From: Eupeodes corollae
Taxonomy: Eukaryota > Arthropoda > Insecta > Diptera > Syrphidae
Length of the DNA stretch: 64,000 nt
Direction: 5' to 3'
Assembly: GCF_945859685.1 (NCBI RefSeq)
Contig: NC_079149.1
Coordinates: 6,545,118 to 6,609,117 of the forward strand
Shown here: positions 24,446 to 32,951 of the stretch, piece by piece
Layout: every line of letters starts with the position of its first letter
Numbering within the stretch: position 1 is the stretch's first letter
Notes under the pieces: model-generated
The model's input: the letters and a program-made list of their open reading frames with translations, nothing else
What the model was told of the DNA's origin: nothing
Database searches by the model: none
Made by a program: the position numbers and the translations under genes

Positions 24446-26194
24446 CAGTGGGTTGCCAAATTAATAGGGACATTGTAAATTTTCATCAAATTTCATGTTT
24501 CATTGTTCTTTTAAGCTGTTTTTTTGGTTCTAAGTGTACATGGTGAATTTTATTTCACGGCCTACTTGTTTGACGGTTATATTAAGCTATCGGAGGATAT
24601 TCAAAATGGTTCTATTCGGGGAAAACCCAGATTCATTCGGGGAGAAAGCGGTTTTGTTCTCAAAGGTGTTTTTTTTTTTTAAATTGTTTGTGGATGTTGT
24701 TTGAGCTTTAAAGGTGTTATTTTTTTGAAAATTGTTTGTGGGAATTGTTTGAACTTCTTTTAATTGAAACGTAAGTAATGTATTTTATTTTGTTTAAAAC
24801 AAATCTTTTCTACAAAAATCATATTTAATGATTATAAGCATTTTTTTTGGAACAGAATGGGTCGTGGAATGGATATCACCCCAAGAAAAAAAACGGAAAT
24901 AAAAACTTTATTAATTCATTCGAGTCATTCCCAAAGACAAATAGCTGCTATTACGGGTGTTTCAAAATCTGTTGTTAATAGATTAAAATTTAATTTGGAC
25001 CAAAAAATTCCTATTACTCCCAAAAAAACTGGCAAATGTGGAAGAAAACGAGTAACAACACCCCGCACAGACAGGAAAATTCGAGACATCTGTCTTCAAA
25101 ATCGCAAGAAAAGTGCATCAGTTCTTACAAACATTATCCATGATTCGGGAATATTGGTTTCCAAAAGAACTGTGCAGCGACGTTTGGCAGAGGAAGGACT
25201 TTCGGGTCGTCGTCCAGCTAAGAAACCACGTCTCACAGAGGCAATGATAAAAAAACGTTTGACTTGGGCTCGGGAGCATCGTCACATGACTGTTGATGAC
25301 TGGAGTAGGGTAGGTTACCAATGCAATTATCTAAAAAAGTTATTGAAAATGTGATTAGTTTTATTGTTAATGTTGTTTCCTTTTATTACAAGTGTGCTTC
25401 TCCGATGAGTCATCATTTGAAATTTTGGCTGATAAGAGCAGTTTCGTGCGGCGACGTCCCAAAGAGAAGTACTACCCCGAATGCATCGTAGAAAGGGTAA
25501 AACATCCTGTTAAAGTAATGGTATGGTCAGTTATCAGCACAAGGGGAGTTGGACGTCTCCAAATTGTGCAGGGGACCATGAGACAGGACCAATATAAGGA
25601 CATTCTGCGAACTCGACTCATACCCCAGCTAAGAGAATGGTTCCCAAGAAACGAACCATATCTTTTCATGCATGACTCAGCCCCGTGCCATAAAGCTAAG
25701 AGTGTGACAAAATATTTGAATGACGAAAACATACCAGTTTTATCATGGCCAGGCAATTCCCCTGACATGAACCCCATAGAAAACCTATGGGAGATCACTA
25801 AAAGGGAAATTGCCAAAGAAGTTATTACAACAAAAGTAAAACTTATTGAAAAACTGATACAGGTCTGGCATCACTGCCCTGCAATTAAAGAATGTGCTAA
25901 AAAGTGCATTGATAGCATGCCGAGACGTATTCAAGCAGTTATTGAGGCAAAAGGAAAAGTTACCAAATATTGATTTTTTGTAGTTTATTTAGTTCCTTTC
26001 GATTAAGAGCTATTTTTTAAAATTATTAATCTAAAAATTATTATTTATTTAACTTATTTTGATGCAATAATAACCAACCTTAATAAAAAGTAACTATTTA
26101 TCAATATACACTTAAGATTTTCATTAATTTTGTTACGAAAACATACAATTTTCTTCAAATCCATGACTGTCCCTATTAATTTGGCAACCCACTA
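24446..26194 (+). mobile_element. Tc1-family transposon, 1749 bp, apparently intact
   Basis: Terminal inverted repeats [C/T]AGTGGGTTGCCAAATTAATAGGGACA at both ends, flanked by TA (24444-24445 and 26195-26196). The second copy of block X has the uninterrupted site at 49450-49462 (GGTATATACATAGG), which proves the insertion and its boundaries. Confidence 0.95.
24857..25973 (+). CDS. Tc1 transposase with a 79-nt intron (345 aa)
   Basis: Exon 1 is 24857-25313 and exon 2 is 25393-25973. The intron 25314-25392 runs GTTACC...TTACAAG; removing it gives 1038 nt and 345 residues, the standard Tc1 length. The N-terminal half has the paired-like helix-turn-helix pair ('HSQRQIAAITGVSKSVVNRL'). The DDE catalytic residues are visible: D in SDESSF, D in MHDSAPCH and E in MNPIENLW, with 34 residues between the last two (DD34E). 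A nuclear-localisation-like basic run lies between the HTH and the catalytic domain. No stops occur, so the element may be autonomous. Without splicing the frame is broken. Confidence 0.9.
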
Positions 26195-26225
26195 TACATA
26201 GGATAGAAGATAGAGAATGAGAGAG

Positions 26226-26231
26226 TAGAGG
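26226..26231. repeat. Left 6-bp target duplication of the Maverick (TAGAGG)
   Basis: Identical to 42249-42254. The empty site at 49487-49492 has a single TAGAGG. Confidence 0.95.
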
Positions 26232-26547
26232 AGTAGAAGAAAGGGCGACTGGTGATGGGAATTTCTTGCGGTTAATCGCAGATAAGGAATAATAATATTG
26301 AAAAAGAAAACAAGTAAATTGATTGGGGCTCGAACTTGGGATGTGTGGATTGAGAAGCGAGCTCGCAACTCATTGTGCTAATGTGTGGATATAATTTGTA
26401 GTGTTTTTAATTGTATATTATTGTAATTTGTAATCTATTTTTGTTTTTTTCTTTTTTTTTTTTGTGTGTGTGTGTGTGTGTGTGTAGTTTTGAGGATAAT
26501 GTCTGGGGCGAGTGTATGGTAGTGAAATGGTACGTTTTTGTGGGTTG
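26232..26547. repeat. Left terminal inverted repeat of the Maverick
   Basis: Matches the right end inverted, near-identical over the outer 170 bp and then with indels (a TG microsatellite and T-run) as far as GATAATGTCTGGGGCGAGTG...GTGGG. It contains a tRNA-like segment (see that entry). Confidence 0.9.
26325..26395 (-). promoter_or_regulatory. tRNA-like segment with pol III A/B-box motifs in left TIR
   Basis: On the minus strand TAGCACAATGAG (A-box-like) is followed about 33 nt later by AGTTCGAGCCC (B-box-like, 8 of 9 fixed positions of GGTTCGANNCC). The same is found inverted in the right TIR. No full cloverleaf could be drawn, so this is a tRNA- or SINE-derived remnant, or a live pol III promoter. 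Confidence 0.45.
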
Positions 26548-26699
26548 ATAGAAAAAAGAGAAGAAAAACAAATCGAAGAAGAAAGCACTGTAGATAATGA
26601 TAGTGAACATAAGAAGAAAAAGAATAATAAGAAATAATAATCAAAAAAAAAAAAAAAGAAGACATCTTTGAATTTTTTTTTTTAAAAATACAATTTTTA

Positions 26700-27188
26700 T
26701 TAATTTTTATTATTTATATAATTTTGTATTGCATATGCATTTTCCAATGCACAGCATTTTTTATTGATATGAAAGGTGCAGGATATCTCATGCGGGGTTC
26801 TTTTCTTCTTCATATTCTTCAGGTTCTGAGTGTCACCAAATTCTTCTATGTTTATAATCATTACGTTTTCATTTTTGATTATTTCCTCAAGCCATGTTTT
26901 TTTCTCCTCTCCCTTACAAAAGACTATAGAGTTCGATCTTACTATAGTCTGGAATGTTTGCTTAACAAATGTTAAGCTATTTGTTCCATCCTCCCAGGTA
27001 AGACCATGATGGTTCCGCTTCAACCAATTCGCTTGTCTCTGTAAAGACGGTGATAGGGTAGAAAAATGGTATGGAGGCTTGATTAGGAACAGATGGAAGC
27101 CACTGTTGCTGCTTACAAGAGCAACTTCCTTGGGGATAAATTTATTGTTAGGTCCAGTAAACCCTTGAAGATCCGCGACAAAATGCAT
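26700..27188 (-). CDS. DLQGF-family protein (162 aa), Maverick accessory
   Basis: Intact ORF with ATG at 27188 and a TTTAAG-type TATA about 45 bp upstream. N-terminal 'FVADLQGF...FIPKEVALV', central 'HFLFLIKPP'-like patch, 'VFCKGEEKKTWL', 'NENVMIINIEEFG', and a C-terminal C-x2-H-x6-C-A-x2-N signature. Acidic residues spaced in this way recall RNase H-fold or DEDD-type exonucleases, but I cannot prove it. Two further copies (19930 fragment, 21344 paralogue) show it is a recurrent Maverick cargo. It is the outermost gene on the left arm. Confidence 0.7.
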   Translation of the reverse strand: MHFVADLQGFTGPNNKFIPKEVALVSSNSGFHLFLIKPPYHFSTLSPSLQRQANWLKRNHHGLTWEDGTNSLTFVKQTFQTIVRSNSIVFCKGEEKKTWLEEIIKNENVMIINIEEFGDTQNLKNMKKKRTPHEISCTFHINKKCCALENAYAIQNYINNKN

Positions 27189-27424
27189 ACTGATTACTTG
27201 ATAGTTGAATGGTATTTTTGACAGAGATGAACTCGCTTAAATACTATTCCATTCTTCGATAAGGATTTTTTTTTTTTTCTTTTTAATCTTATACATTGCT
27301 GGATTAGAGTTTAAAAAAAAATTAGGGGTTTTGGATATATGGTTTTTAAGTTGAAAAATAACAATTATGAAGTAACATTGACAAACTGTATCACATAATA
27401 TCACGTGAGATATTTTTATATTAG

Positions 27425-27565
27425 GTATAAACCAATTATCATACAGTAGATATATGAAGAAACCGCATCTTAAACAGCATATTCGGATCTAATCGAATTC
27501 TTTTGTTTAACGTATGTTTGTTTTATCAGTAATAGAAGTAGTTTTTACTTTTGGTAGATGTGGTT

Positions 27566-27607
<42 letters not shown>

Positions 27608-27770
27608 ATATAGACATAAGAATTATCATACAGAATATGCAGAAACCGCATACCTAGTAAACAACTTATTCGAACCTTATCGAATTCTTTTGGTTAATGC
27701 ATGTTTGATTTAACAGTAATAGAAGTAATTTTTACTTTTGACATATGTGGTTGTTTTAATTTTTTTTTAT
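27425..27770. repeat. Diverged tandem duplication with a long poly-T between units
   Basis: Two units of about 140 bp share AATTATCATACAG, GAAACCGCAT, TCGAATTCTTTTG and AACAGTAATAGAAGTA. They are separated by about 40 T residues (27567-27606). It lies between the DLQGF and MSM genes. The poly-T length may be an assembly estimate. Confidence 0.7.
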
Positions 27771-27880
27771 AATGATAATGACCTTCGAAAATCATAATCT
27801 AAATTTTAAAAAAAAAAAAAATGGAAAACCATATATGAAGGTCCGACTGCTATAATCTACAAATTTTCATAGCTAAACAG

Positions 27881-27888
27881 TATAAAAG
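27881..27888 (+). promoter_or_regulatory. TATA box of MSM gene in the Maverick
   Basis: TATAAAAG, 53 bp upstream of the ATG at 27934; the region from AAAGAGGAAC onward is kept in the 20.3-kb copy. Confidence 0.65.
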
Positions 27889-27933
27889 AGGAACATTTTT
27901 GGTATTTTGTTCATTCAGTAATTAATTTCTAAC

Positions 27934-28305
27934 ATGATGGAATCGTTATTAACTAAATTGAACGGACTAAGTAAAGAGAAACCTCTTATCCCTGTTAAGG
28001 AGCTACCGAGCATAGCTCAAAACATTGTAAGTGCACGGAGGTGCACTACAAGATTCGGGGTAAAGATACTCATCGAGTTGGAGAATTGTAAGGTTTTTCT
28101 GGGGGAGCGTTTTAACGCTCTCTCAGATATTGAAGTAGCGGCGCTGACCTCATTGAGGATGATGGGGTGCCCCGAGGAAGGGGTAAAATTCCTTCCTCAT
28201 ACAGACAGCCACGGATCAAAACGGAAGGATCCAGGGGGTGATACAGCCGAGAACGATGACGATGACGACATCTTTGTATTTAGTCAAAAGCGTCAATGCT
28301 TTTGA
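27934..28305 (+). CDS. Stand-alone MSM small protein (123 aa) inside the Maverick
   Basis: Intact ORF; ATG at 27934 or 27937. Core residues align with the 22598 protein and with PolB exon 1. The tail is acidic (DDDDD) and ends in SQKRQCF. So this Maverick carries two MSM modules: this free one and the one spliced to PolB. It is divergent in orientation from the DLQGF gene and convergent with the capsid gene that follows. Function unknown. Confidence 0.75.
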   Translation: MMESLLTKLNGLSKEKPLIPVKELPSIAQNIVSARRCTTRFGVKILIELENCKVFLGERFNALSDIEVAALTSLRMMGCPEEGVKFLPHTDSHGSKRKDPGGDTAENDDDDDIFVFSQKRQCF

Positions 28306-28460
28306 TTTTTTTTTTTTTTGCTTAATAAAAATAAAATAAAAAAAATAAAAATAATAATTACGAAAAAAATTCAAAAATGTTTTTATTTATTTTCTTTGAA
28401 TGATCAGATGTGTATGGTGTTTTCAGTTTTGGTCAGAAGTATAATGCTAGGAACTTTTTT

Positions 28461-29660
28461 TTAAGTAAGTTTTCTAATTTCTCCTGTGATAGGGCTGTAT
28501 TCAATGATGCGATCATGTATTATAACACAATACATTGATGTAAGAGGCGGTACACTTGTATTTGTTTTCAATTCAACCTTTACATCTATAGTTCCACTTT
28601 TTATTGCTTCGTTTTGGTGAGAACAATCAATAACAATGATTGGAGCATCGTTTTTATAGTCTTGTTTTGATAAAAGTGCTGATGGTGTTCTACCGTAATA
28701 TGATTGTTGGAACTTGGTGTACATATCGTAGAGAATGGCATATCGTTCCCTTGCAAATTTGACATTCAAATCCTCATAAGGGTAAGTTTCGGAATTGAGG
28801 TGTACTTTTATGTTACTTATATCACAGTTGTCAAATTTACTAATATCCTTAACTCGCTGGTTTTTCCTGTTTGTTTGTAGTGCGATTATAATGTATCGTG
28901 GTTTTTCCAATTGAGACGAAGTTTTAATAGACCAAATGTGCTCGGGTGCTTCTGGAAGAATGGGATATTCATACATTTCCCAATTTCTGAAATAAATCTG
29001 AATGGGCCTTGTCTGGATTTGTTTGAGTAGTGTAAGTTTTTCAGCATCAGCTAAAGTAATGTGTGGTACTCTCCATTGTAATTTAAAAATCTTAAGTTTG
29101 ACAACTTCATTAGGAGAAATTATTGCATTGTCATCATTTCTCGTTCGGATTAGAACTAATTCATGCTTTGTACTTGTAATTATCTTTTTATAGTCCTCAG
29201 CGAACCCCAGAAGCATTTTCAAAGGAATGCAAAAGTTAAAAACACCCGATGAAGTAGAAATACTCTCATTACCGCTCCATGAAGCATTTTGTAAGCTTTT
29301 ACTCTCATTCTCATTTAATGAAATGTAATTTTTGATTGTTGTTGTAATACCAACATTCTTATTCTGCTCAATGACTATTCCATTTAGTTCATAGTGAATT
29401 TACTCAAAAAGGAAAGCCATAGCATTATTGCATAATTTTGCACTCTGAGATATTGTTCCATCTTCTTTTGTGAGACTTCCTTCAATGTAAATAAAACTTT
29501 CACATGGTAAAATACAAAGATCTTGTTGATGTATAGGAATACGTATTTCATCACTGACATTATATGATTGTAAGAATGGAGAATAACTGTGATATTCAAA
29601 TTTAGATATGGTGTTGTCATGTATGGGGGCAGTAGTAATATTCAATATATTATTATTCAT
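28461..29660 (-). pseudogene. Maverick major capsid protein (double jelly-roll), one nonsense codon
   Basis: A single reading frame of about 400 codons is interrupted by one TAA at 29400-29402. The upstream part (29403-29660) opens the first jelly-roll; the downstream part, open to 28461, has signatures of the Polinton hexon-like protein: 'LLGFAEDYKKII', 'HELVLIR', 'NWEMYEYPILP', 'EKPRYIIIALQT'. The rest of the frame is clean, so the stop is probably recent. The protein would form the trimeric capsomers of an icosahedral shell. It is first of a minus-strand block of four virion genes. Confidence 0.85.
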
Positions 29661-29794
29661 CTCTTTTTTAGTTTTTTAAATTAAAACCCAATGATTGCAG
29701 AAAGGATTTATTGTCTTTAGTTAGCTTCGGCGTTGCTCTCTTCAATGTCTTAGGTACACTAATATTGTGCTGGGTATTGTGCTCAATTATATTA

Positions 29795-30496
29795 TTATAA
29801 ATAAGCATGACGTAACGGCTTTAAATGTAATCGAATTGTTATAGTTTCTCCTCTAAAATTTATCAAATAACCGTCTTGGTCTACTAACTTTAGAGACAAC
29901 GAACTTATTTGTTTGACATTCACAGGTAAATAGATTACATTTTTGGGGACTTCAATGATTTTATACCCTGGTCCCACCTCTGGTGAAAATTCATGTATCG
30001 TATGAACAGGTTTGTTATTGATAAAGGAACCAATTGTTACATTGCATTCAACACGAATTACATTAACTCTATTTATATCTATAGGTAAATCTGAAAAGTG
30101 CATTTGACCTGCTTTTAAGACACGTTTGCTATATCCTAATAACTTTCCGATGGAACGATGTTTTTTAAAGTTTATTTCTTCACTTGATTGGATTTCACAC
30201 TGCATTGTATTGGTGTTAGCCTTTATTTCCAACGATGTGGTTGAGTTTAGTTCTTCAAGTACACCAGTTATAAATAAAGCAAGATCATCAAGTTCATAAG
30301 ATCCTATAGGAATTTCAATCTCCATATCTTGAATATGAAATAAGTTATTTTGCTCATCAACATTAGGAATCGAATTGTAAGTTTGTAAATCAATTAAACC
30401 ACAAACGTAATCATTACCCCCATCTAGGTCCAGAGGAGGGAAATAATCTGCAGTTAAATGTGAAGTATTACCACTGAGCGTTAATGTTAACGCCAT
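29795..30496 (-). CDS. Maverick penton-like minor capsid protein (233 aa)
   Basis: Intact ORF with ATG at 30496. Diagnostic stretches of the Polinton/adintovirus penton: 'LIDLQTYNSIPNV' near the N-terminus, 'IPIGSYELDDLALFI', 'IHEFSPEVGPGYKIIEVP', 'VIYLPVN', and C-terminal 'LINFRGETITIRLHLKPL'. A single jelly-roll protein expected at capsid five-fold vertices. It is placed between the capsid and protease genes, as in other Polintons. Confidence 0.88.
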   Translation of the reverse strand: MALTLTLSGNTSHLTADYFPPLDLDGGNDYVCGLIDLQTYNSIPNVDEQNNLFHIQDMEIEIPIGSYELDDLALFITGVLEELNSTTSLEIKANTNTMQCEIQSSEEINFKKHRSIGKLLGYSKRVLKAGQMHFSDLPIDINRVNVIRVECNVTIGSFINNKPVHTIHEFSPEVGPGYKIIEVPKNVIYLPVNVKQISSLSLKLVDQDGYLINFRGETITIRLHLKPLRHAYL

Positions 30497-30550
30497 GATG
30501 GTTCAAAAGAAAATGACATTTAATTTGAATTTTTAAGACTTATTATTATT

Positions 30551-30910
30551 TTATTTAAAATAGCAATCTTGTAAAAATTTCAAACACAAGTGTCCACAAT
30601 TAACTGTATCAAAATTTTGGTATTGAACATAATTATATTTAATTCTATTACCTAAATAATTAATAATTTCAATAGGTGGTTGAAGATTTCCAAAACTATC
30701 AAAATATTCAGTGTTGTTGTCTTTTTTGCAATATGCTACCCAGTGAGTGCCTGAGCCATTGGAAGAATCTAAATTAACGATTCCACATTCATTTTTTAAA
30801 GGTTTATGTTTTGGTAGATTATCAATCATAAAAACTCCCCGGAAATGTGGAATATAATTTTGCGCAAATTTTATTAGATCCAGTTCATTTAAGGCATGTT
30901 TAGGTAGCGA
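30551..30910 (-). CDS. Adenain-like cysteine protease (Ulp1/C5 family), start codon apparently lost
   Basis: The ATG-initiated ORF covers 30551-30829 (92 aa). The same frame stays open upstream to about 30950 with family-like sequence ('FAQNYIPHFRGVF') but no ATG, so the natural start seems mutated, or initiation is non-AUG. The catalytic set of maturation proteases is visible: His in 'SGTHWVAY', Asp in 'YFDSFGN', Gln in 'VQYQNF' and Cys in 'NCGHLCLKFL'. It should process virion precursors. It overlaps the end of the PLA2 gene. Confidence 0.82.
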   Translation of the reverse strand, partial: SLPKHALNELDLIKFAQNYIPHFRGVFMIDNLPKHKPLKNECGIVNLDSSNGSGTHWVAYCKKDNNTEYFDSFGNLQPPIEIINYLGNRIKYNYVQYQNFDTVNCGHLCLKFLQDCYFK

Positions 30911-30912
30911 CT

Positions 30913-31764
30913 CTATAAGTTTTTTGATTGATGACGAAGATATAATCCAAAACCTTTTCTATATGGTTTAAGATGTAGGCCATTACCCAGGGCAATTGAT
31001 TCCATTTTTTGATTATGCCTTTTTTTCTCCTCGAGATTTATTTTAGCGCTATGAGCATCATTTAGGAATTTAGCAATAGATGAAGCACCTCCGGTTATTG
31101 CACCTAACGCAGAAAGTCCAGCAAATATAGGAATAAGAGGTAGTACGCCCCCAATTTTAGGTATTGAAATAACTCGAGGTGTTTTTATACGAGTATTATT
31201 TTGTTTGTTATTAGGATCCAAAAAAACTTTCTTTGCCGATGATAGAGCAATTGTGATAGCCTTATTCATATTGGATGGTTTTTTCTTTCGAAGAGTTTTG
31301 TTAACATTTTGTATAGCTTTTTTAAAGGTTAGATTTTTAACTTTTCGTTTCTTAGCATCCATACCCATACCCATTTTTAATTTTCCCTTCATAAGACTAG
31401 TCACTAATAATGCATTCGCACGTTCTGCAATACTGGAATCTTTAGCCTTTACTCGCTGCCAGGCTTTTTCTGACAAAATTCTGTCTGCTATATGTCTATC
31501 GGAGGTATTTTTAAATCTTGAATAGGATATATCGTGCTCTTTACAGGCCTGATCTAAGGAATTAATTCCAGGATCTCCGCTTGCTAATCTTGATTTAAGT
31601 TTTGTTCCAGGTCCACAGTATTGGTAACCGGGAAGATGTAATTCTATTGGTAATTTATTTATTGCTGTATTCAATAGTCCGCTTCCCTTGACGTTTTTTC
31701 TCTGACTAACTATTTTCTTCAAAAAGTCAATCATATTATAATCAGTTGTATACGTTTTACCCAT
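30913..31764 (-). CDS. Virion protein with parvovirus-type phospholipase A2 domain (283 aa)
   Basis: Residues 38-105 form a secreted-type PLA2 domain. 'YCGPGT' (49-54) is the calcium loop and 'ACKEHDISY' (73-81) contains the catalytic His-Asp. A Lys-rich middle (131-185) follows, then a glycine-rich hydrophobic segment (205-231, 'GGVLPLIPIFAGLSALGAIT') like a membrane-active peptide, and a basic tail. PLA2 of this type is known from parvovirus VP1 and from some adintovirus/Polinton virion proteins, where it is linked to endosome escape. Intact. Divergent from the ATPase gene, 76 bp away. Confidence 0.88.
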   Translation of the reverse strand: MGKTYTTDYNMIDFLKKIVSQRKNVKGSGLLNTAINKLPIELHLPGYQYCGPGTKLKSRLASGDPGINSLDQACKEHDISYSRFKNTSDRHIADRILSEKAWQRVKAKDSSIAERANALLVTSLMKGKLKMGMGMDAKKRKVKNLTFKKAIQNVNKTLRKKKPSNMNKAITIALSSAKKVFLDPNNKQNNTRIKTPRVISIPKIGGVLPLIPIFAGLSALGAITGGASSIAKFLNDAHSAKINLEEKKRHNQKMESIALGNGLHLKPYRKGFGLYLRHQSKNL

Positions 31765-31840
31765 ATAAGCTTTGAATGCACTATGAACTCAATCATATAA
31801 GACTATTGTTTTTATAAGAAAAAGTTTAGTTACCAGAAAA
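31765..31840. promoter_or_regulatory. 76-bp bidirectional promoter between PLA2 and ATPase genes
   Basis: A plus-strand CATATAAG (31794-31801) and a minus-strand CTTATAAA (31811-31818 on the plus strand) are interleaved, each about 40-50 bp from the start codon it would serve. Confidence 0.6.
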
Positions 31841-32524
31841 ATGAGATTCGTTCAACAACTTCAGACTTTACCAGTTAATAATATGGATTTAGAAAAAAAC
31901 ACCCCAGGCAGAAAACATGGAAAACTTTTTCCAAATAGTATCAGAGGTATAATTACTGGGCCTTCTAACTGTGGAAAAACAAATGTCATGATGAGTTTAC
32001 TTCAACATCCAAATGGATTACGGTTTGAGAATATATATATATATTCAAAGTCATTGCATCAACCAAAGTATGAGTTTCTGCGTATGGCAGTTCTTCCAAT
32101 AAAACAAATGGGGTATTTTGCATTTTCAAATAATAGTGATGTAGTACAACCCGATGAAGCTAGACCCAAGTCTATATTTATCTTTGACGATATTGCTTGT
32201 GAAAAACAAGACACTGTGAGAAAATACTTTTGTATGGGGAGACATCATTCGATTGACAGTTTTTATTTATCTCAAACGTATACTCGTATACCGAAGCATT
32301 TGATTAGAGACAATGCAAATTTTTTGATTGTTTTCAAACAGGATGATATGAACCTTAGACATATCTTTAATGATCATGTTAACCCCGATATGCAATTTAA
32401 TACATTTCAAAGGGTTTGTGCAGAATGTTGGAAAGATAAATACGGTTTTCTGGTTATAAACAAGGATAGTCATTTAAATGAAGGCCGATATAGAAAGGGT
32501 TTTGATCAATATCTTCAATTATAA
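31841..32524 (+). CDS. FtsK/HerA-like genome-packaging ATPase (A32-type), 227 aa
   Basis: Intact. Walker A 'GPSNCGKT' at residues 40-47, Walker B 'IFIFDD' at 112-117, and a downstream 'YLSQTYTRIPKHLIRDNANF' segment as in the A32-like packaging ATPases of Polintons and large DNA viruses. It should pump DNA into the capsid. First gene of a plus-strand run. Confidence 0.9.
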   Translation: MRFVQQLQTLPVNNMDLEKNTPGRKHGKLFPNSIRGIITGPSNCGKTNVMMSLLQHPNGLRFENIYIYSKSLHQPKYEFLRMAVLPIKQMGYFAFSNNSDVVQPDEARPKSIFIFDDIACEKQDTVRKYFCMGRHHSIDSFYLSQTYTRIPKHLIRDNANFLIVFKQDDMNLRHIFNDHVNPDMQFNTFQRVCAECWKDKYGFLVINKDSHLNEGRYRKGFDQYLQL

Positions 32525-32562
32525 CACCTCTTATATTCATGCAGTGTACAGTACTGATCAAC

Positions 32563-32700
32563 ACAGTATGCGGTTTAAAGCAGTACAGTGTGCAGTTTAA
32601 AGCAGTACAGTATGCGTTATGAAGCGGTACAGTATGCGGTTTAAAGCGGTATAGTGTGCAGTTTAAAGCAGTACAGTATTCAGTTTAGAGCAGTACAGTT
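32563..32700. repeat. 22-bp tandem repeat downstream of the ATPase gene
   Basis: About six units of consensus ACAGTATGCGGTTTAAAGCAGT, with unit variation (CAGTGTGCAGTTTAAAGC, CGTTATGAAGC). It lies near the middle of the Maverick, between two plus-strand genes. It could be an iteron-like or regulatory array; no function proven. Confidence 0.85.
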
Positions 32701-32741
32701 CAGGCTGTACAGCTCCTAAGATTTTAGTAAAACAAATAGTA

Positions 32742-32951
32742 ATGTTATATGAAAAAAGTTCTAAAAAATCTTGTAGCGGTATATTTGAAGAGAAAGCTCG
32801 AAGCAAAAGACTTAATGGTTTTTTCTATAAGACATCAACTAAGGTCGTTAAATTAAAAATCAGTTTAAGAACATTAGGAAGATTTTTACAAATACTGCAG
32901 AACTTATTTACTCGGTGTATCAGTTGTAAACATAAAATTGAGTCATCATGA
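32742..32951 (+). CDS. Small basic ORF overlapping the next start (69 aa)
   Basis: Lys/Arg-rich with no homologue recognised. It overlaps the next gene by 4 nt (ATGA). Its 3' part is one of the segments kept in the Maverick mosaic at 20571-20635, though not as an open frame. It may be leader sequence rather than a gene. Confidence 0.3.
   Translation: MLYEKSSKKSCSGIFEEKARSKRLNGFFYKTSTKVVKLKISLRTLGRFLQILQNLFTRCISCKHKIESS

Noticed and set aside
25314..25392. Frameshift inactivating the Tc1 transposase
   Set aside because: GT/AG borders and exact restoration of family length favour an intron.
26325..26395. A genuine tRNA gene in the TIR
   Set aside because: A/B-box motifs are present but no proper acceptor or anticodon stem could be formed, so it is listed only as tRNA-like.
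26407..26665. Two overlapping minus-strand ORFs
   Set aside because: They translate the TG microsatellite and T-run inside the left TIR; low complexity, no gene.
32563..32700. CRISPR-like array
   Set aside because: Units are contiguous with no unique spacers, in a eukaryotic element.
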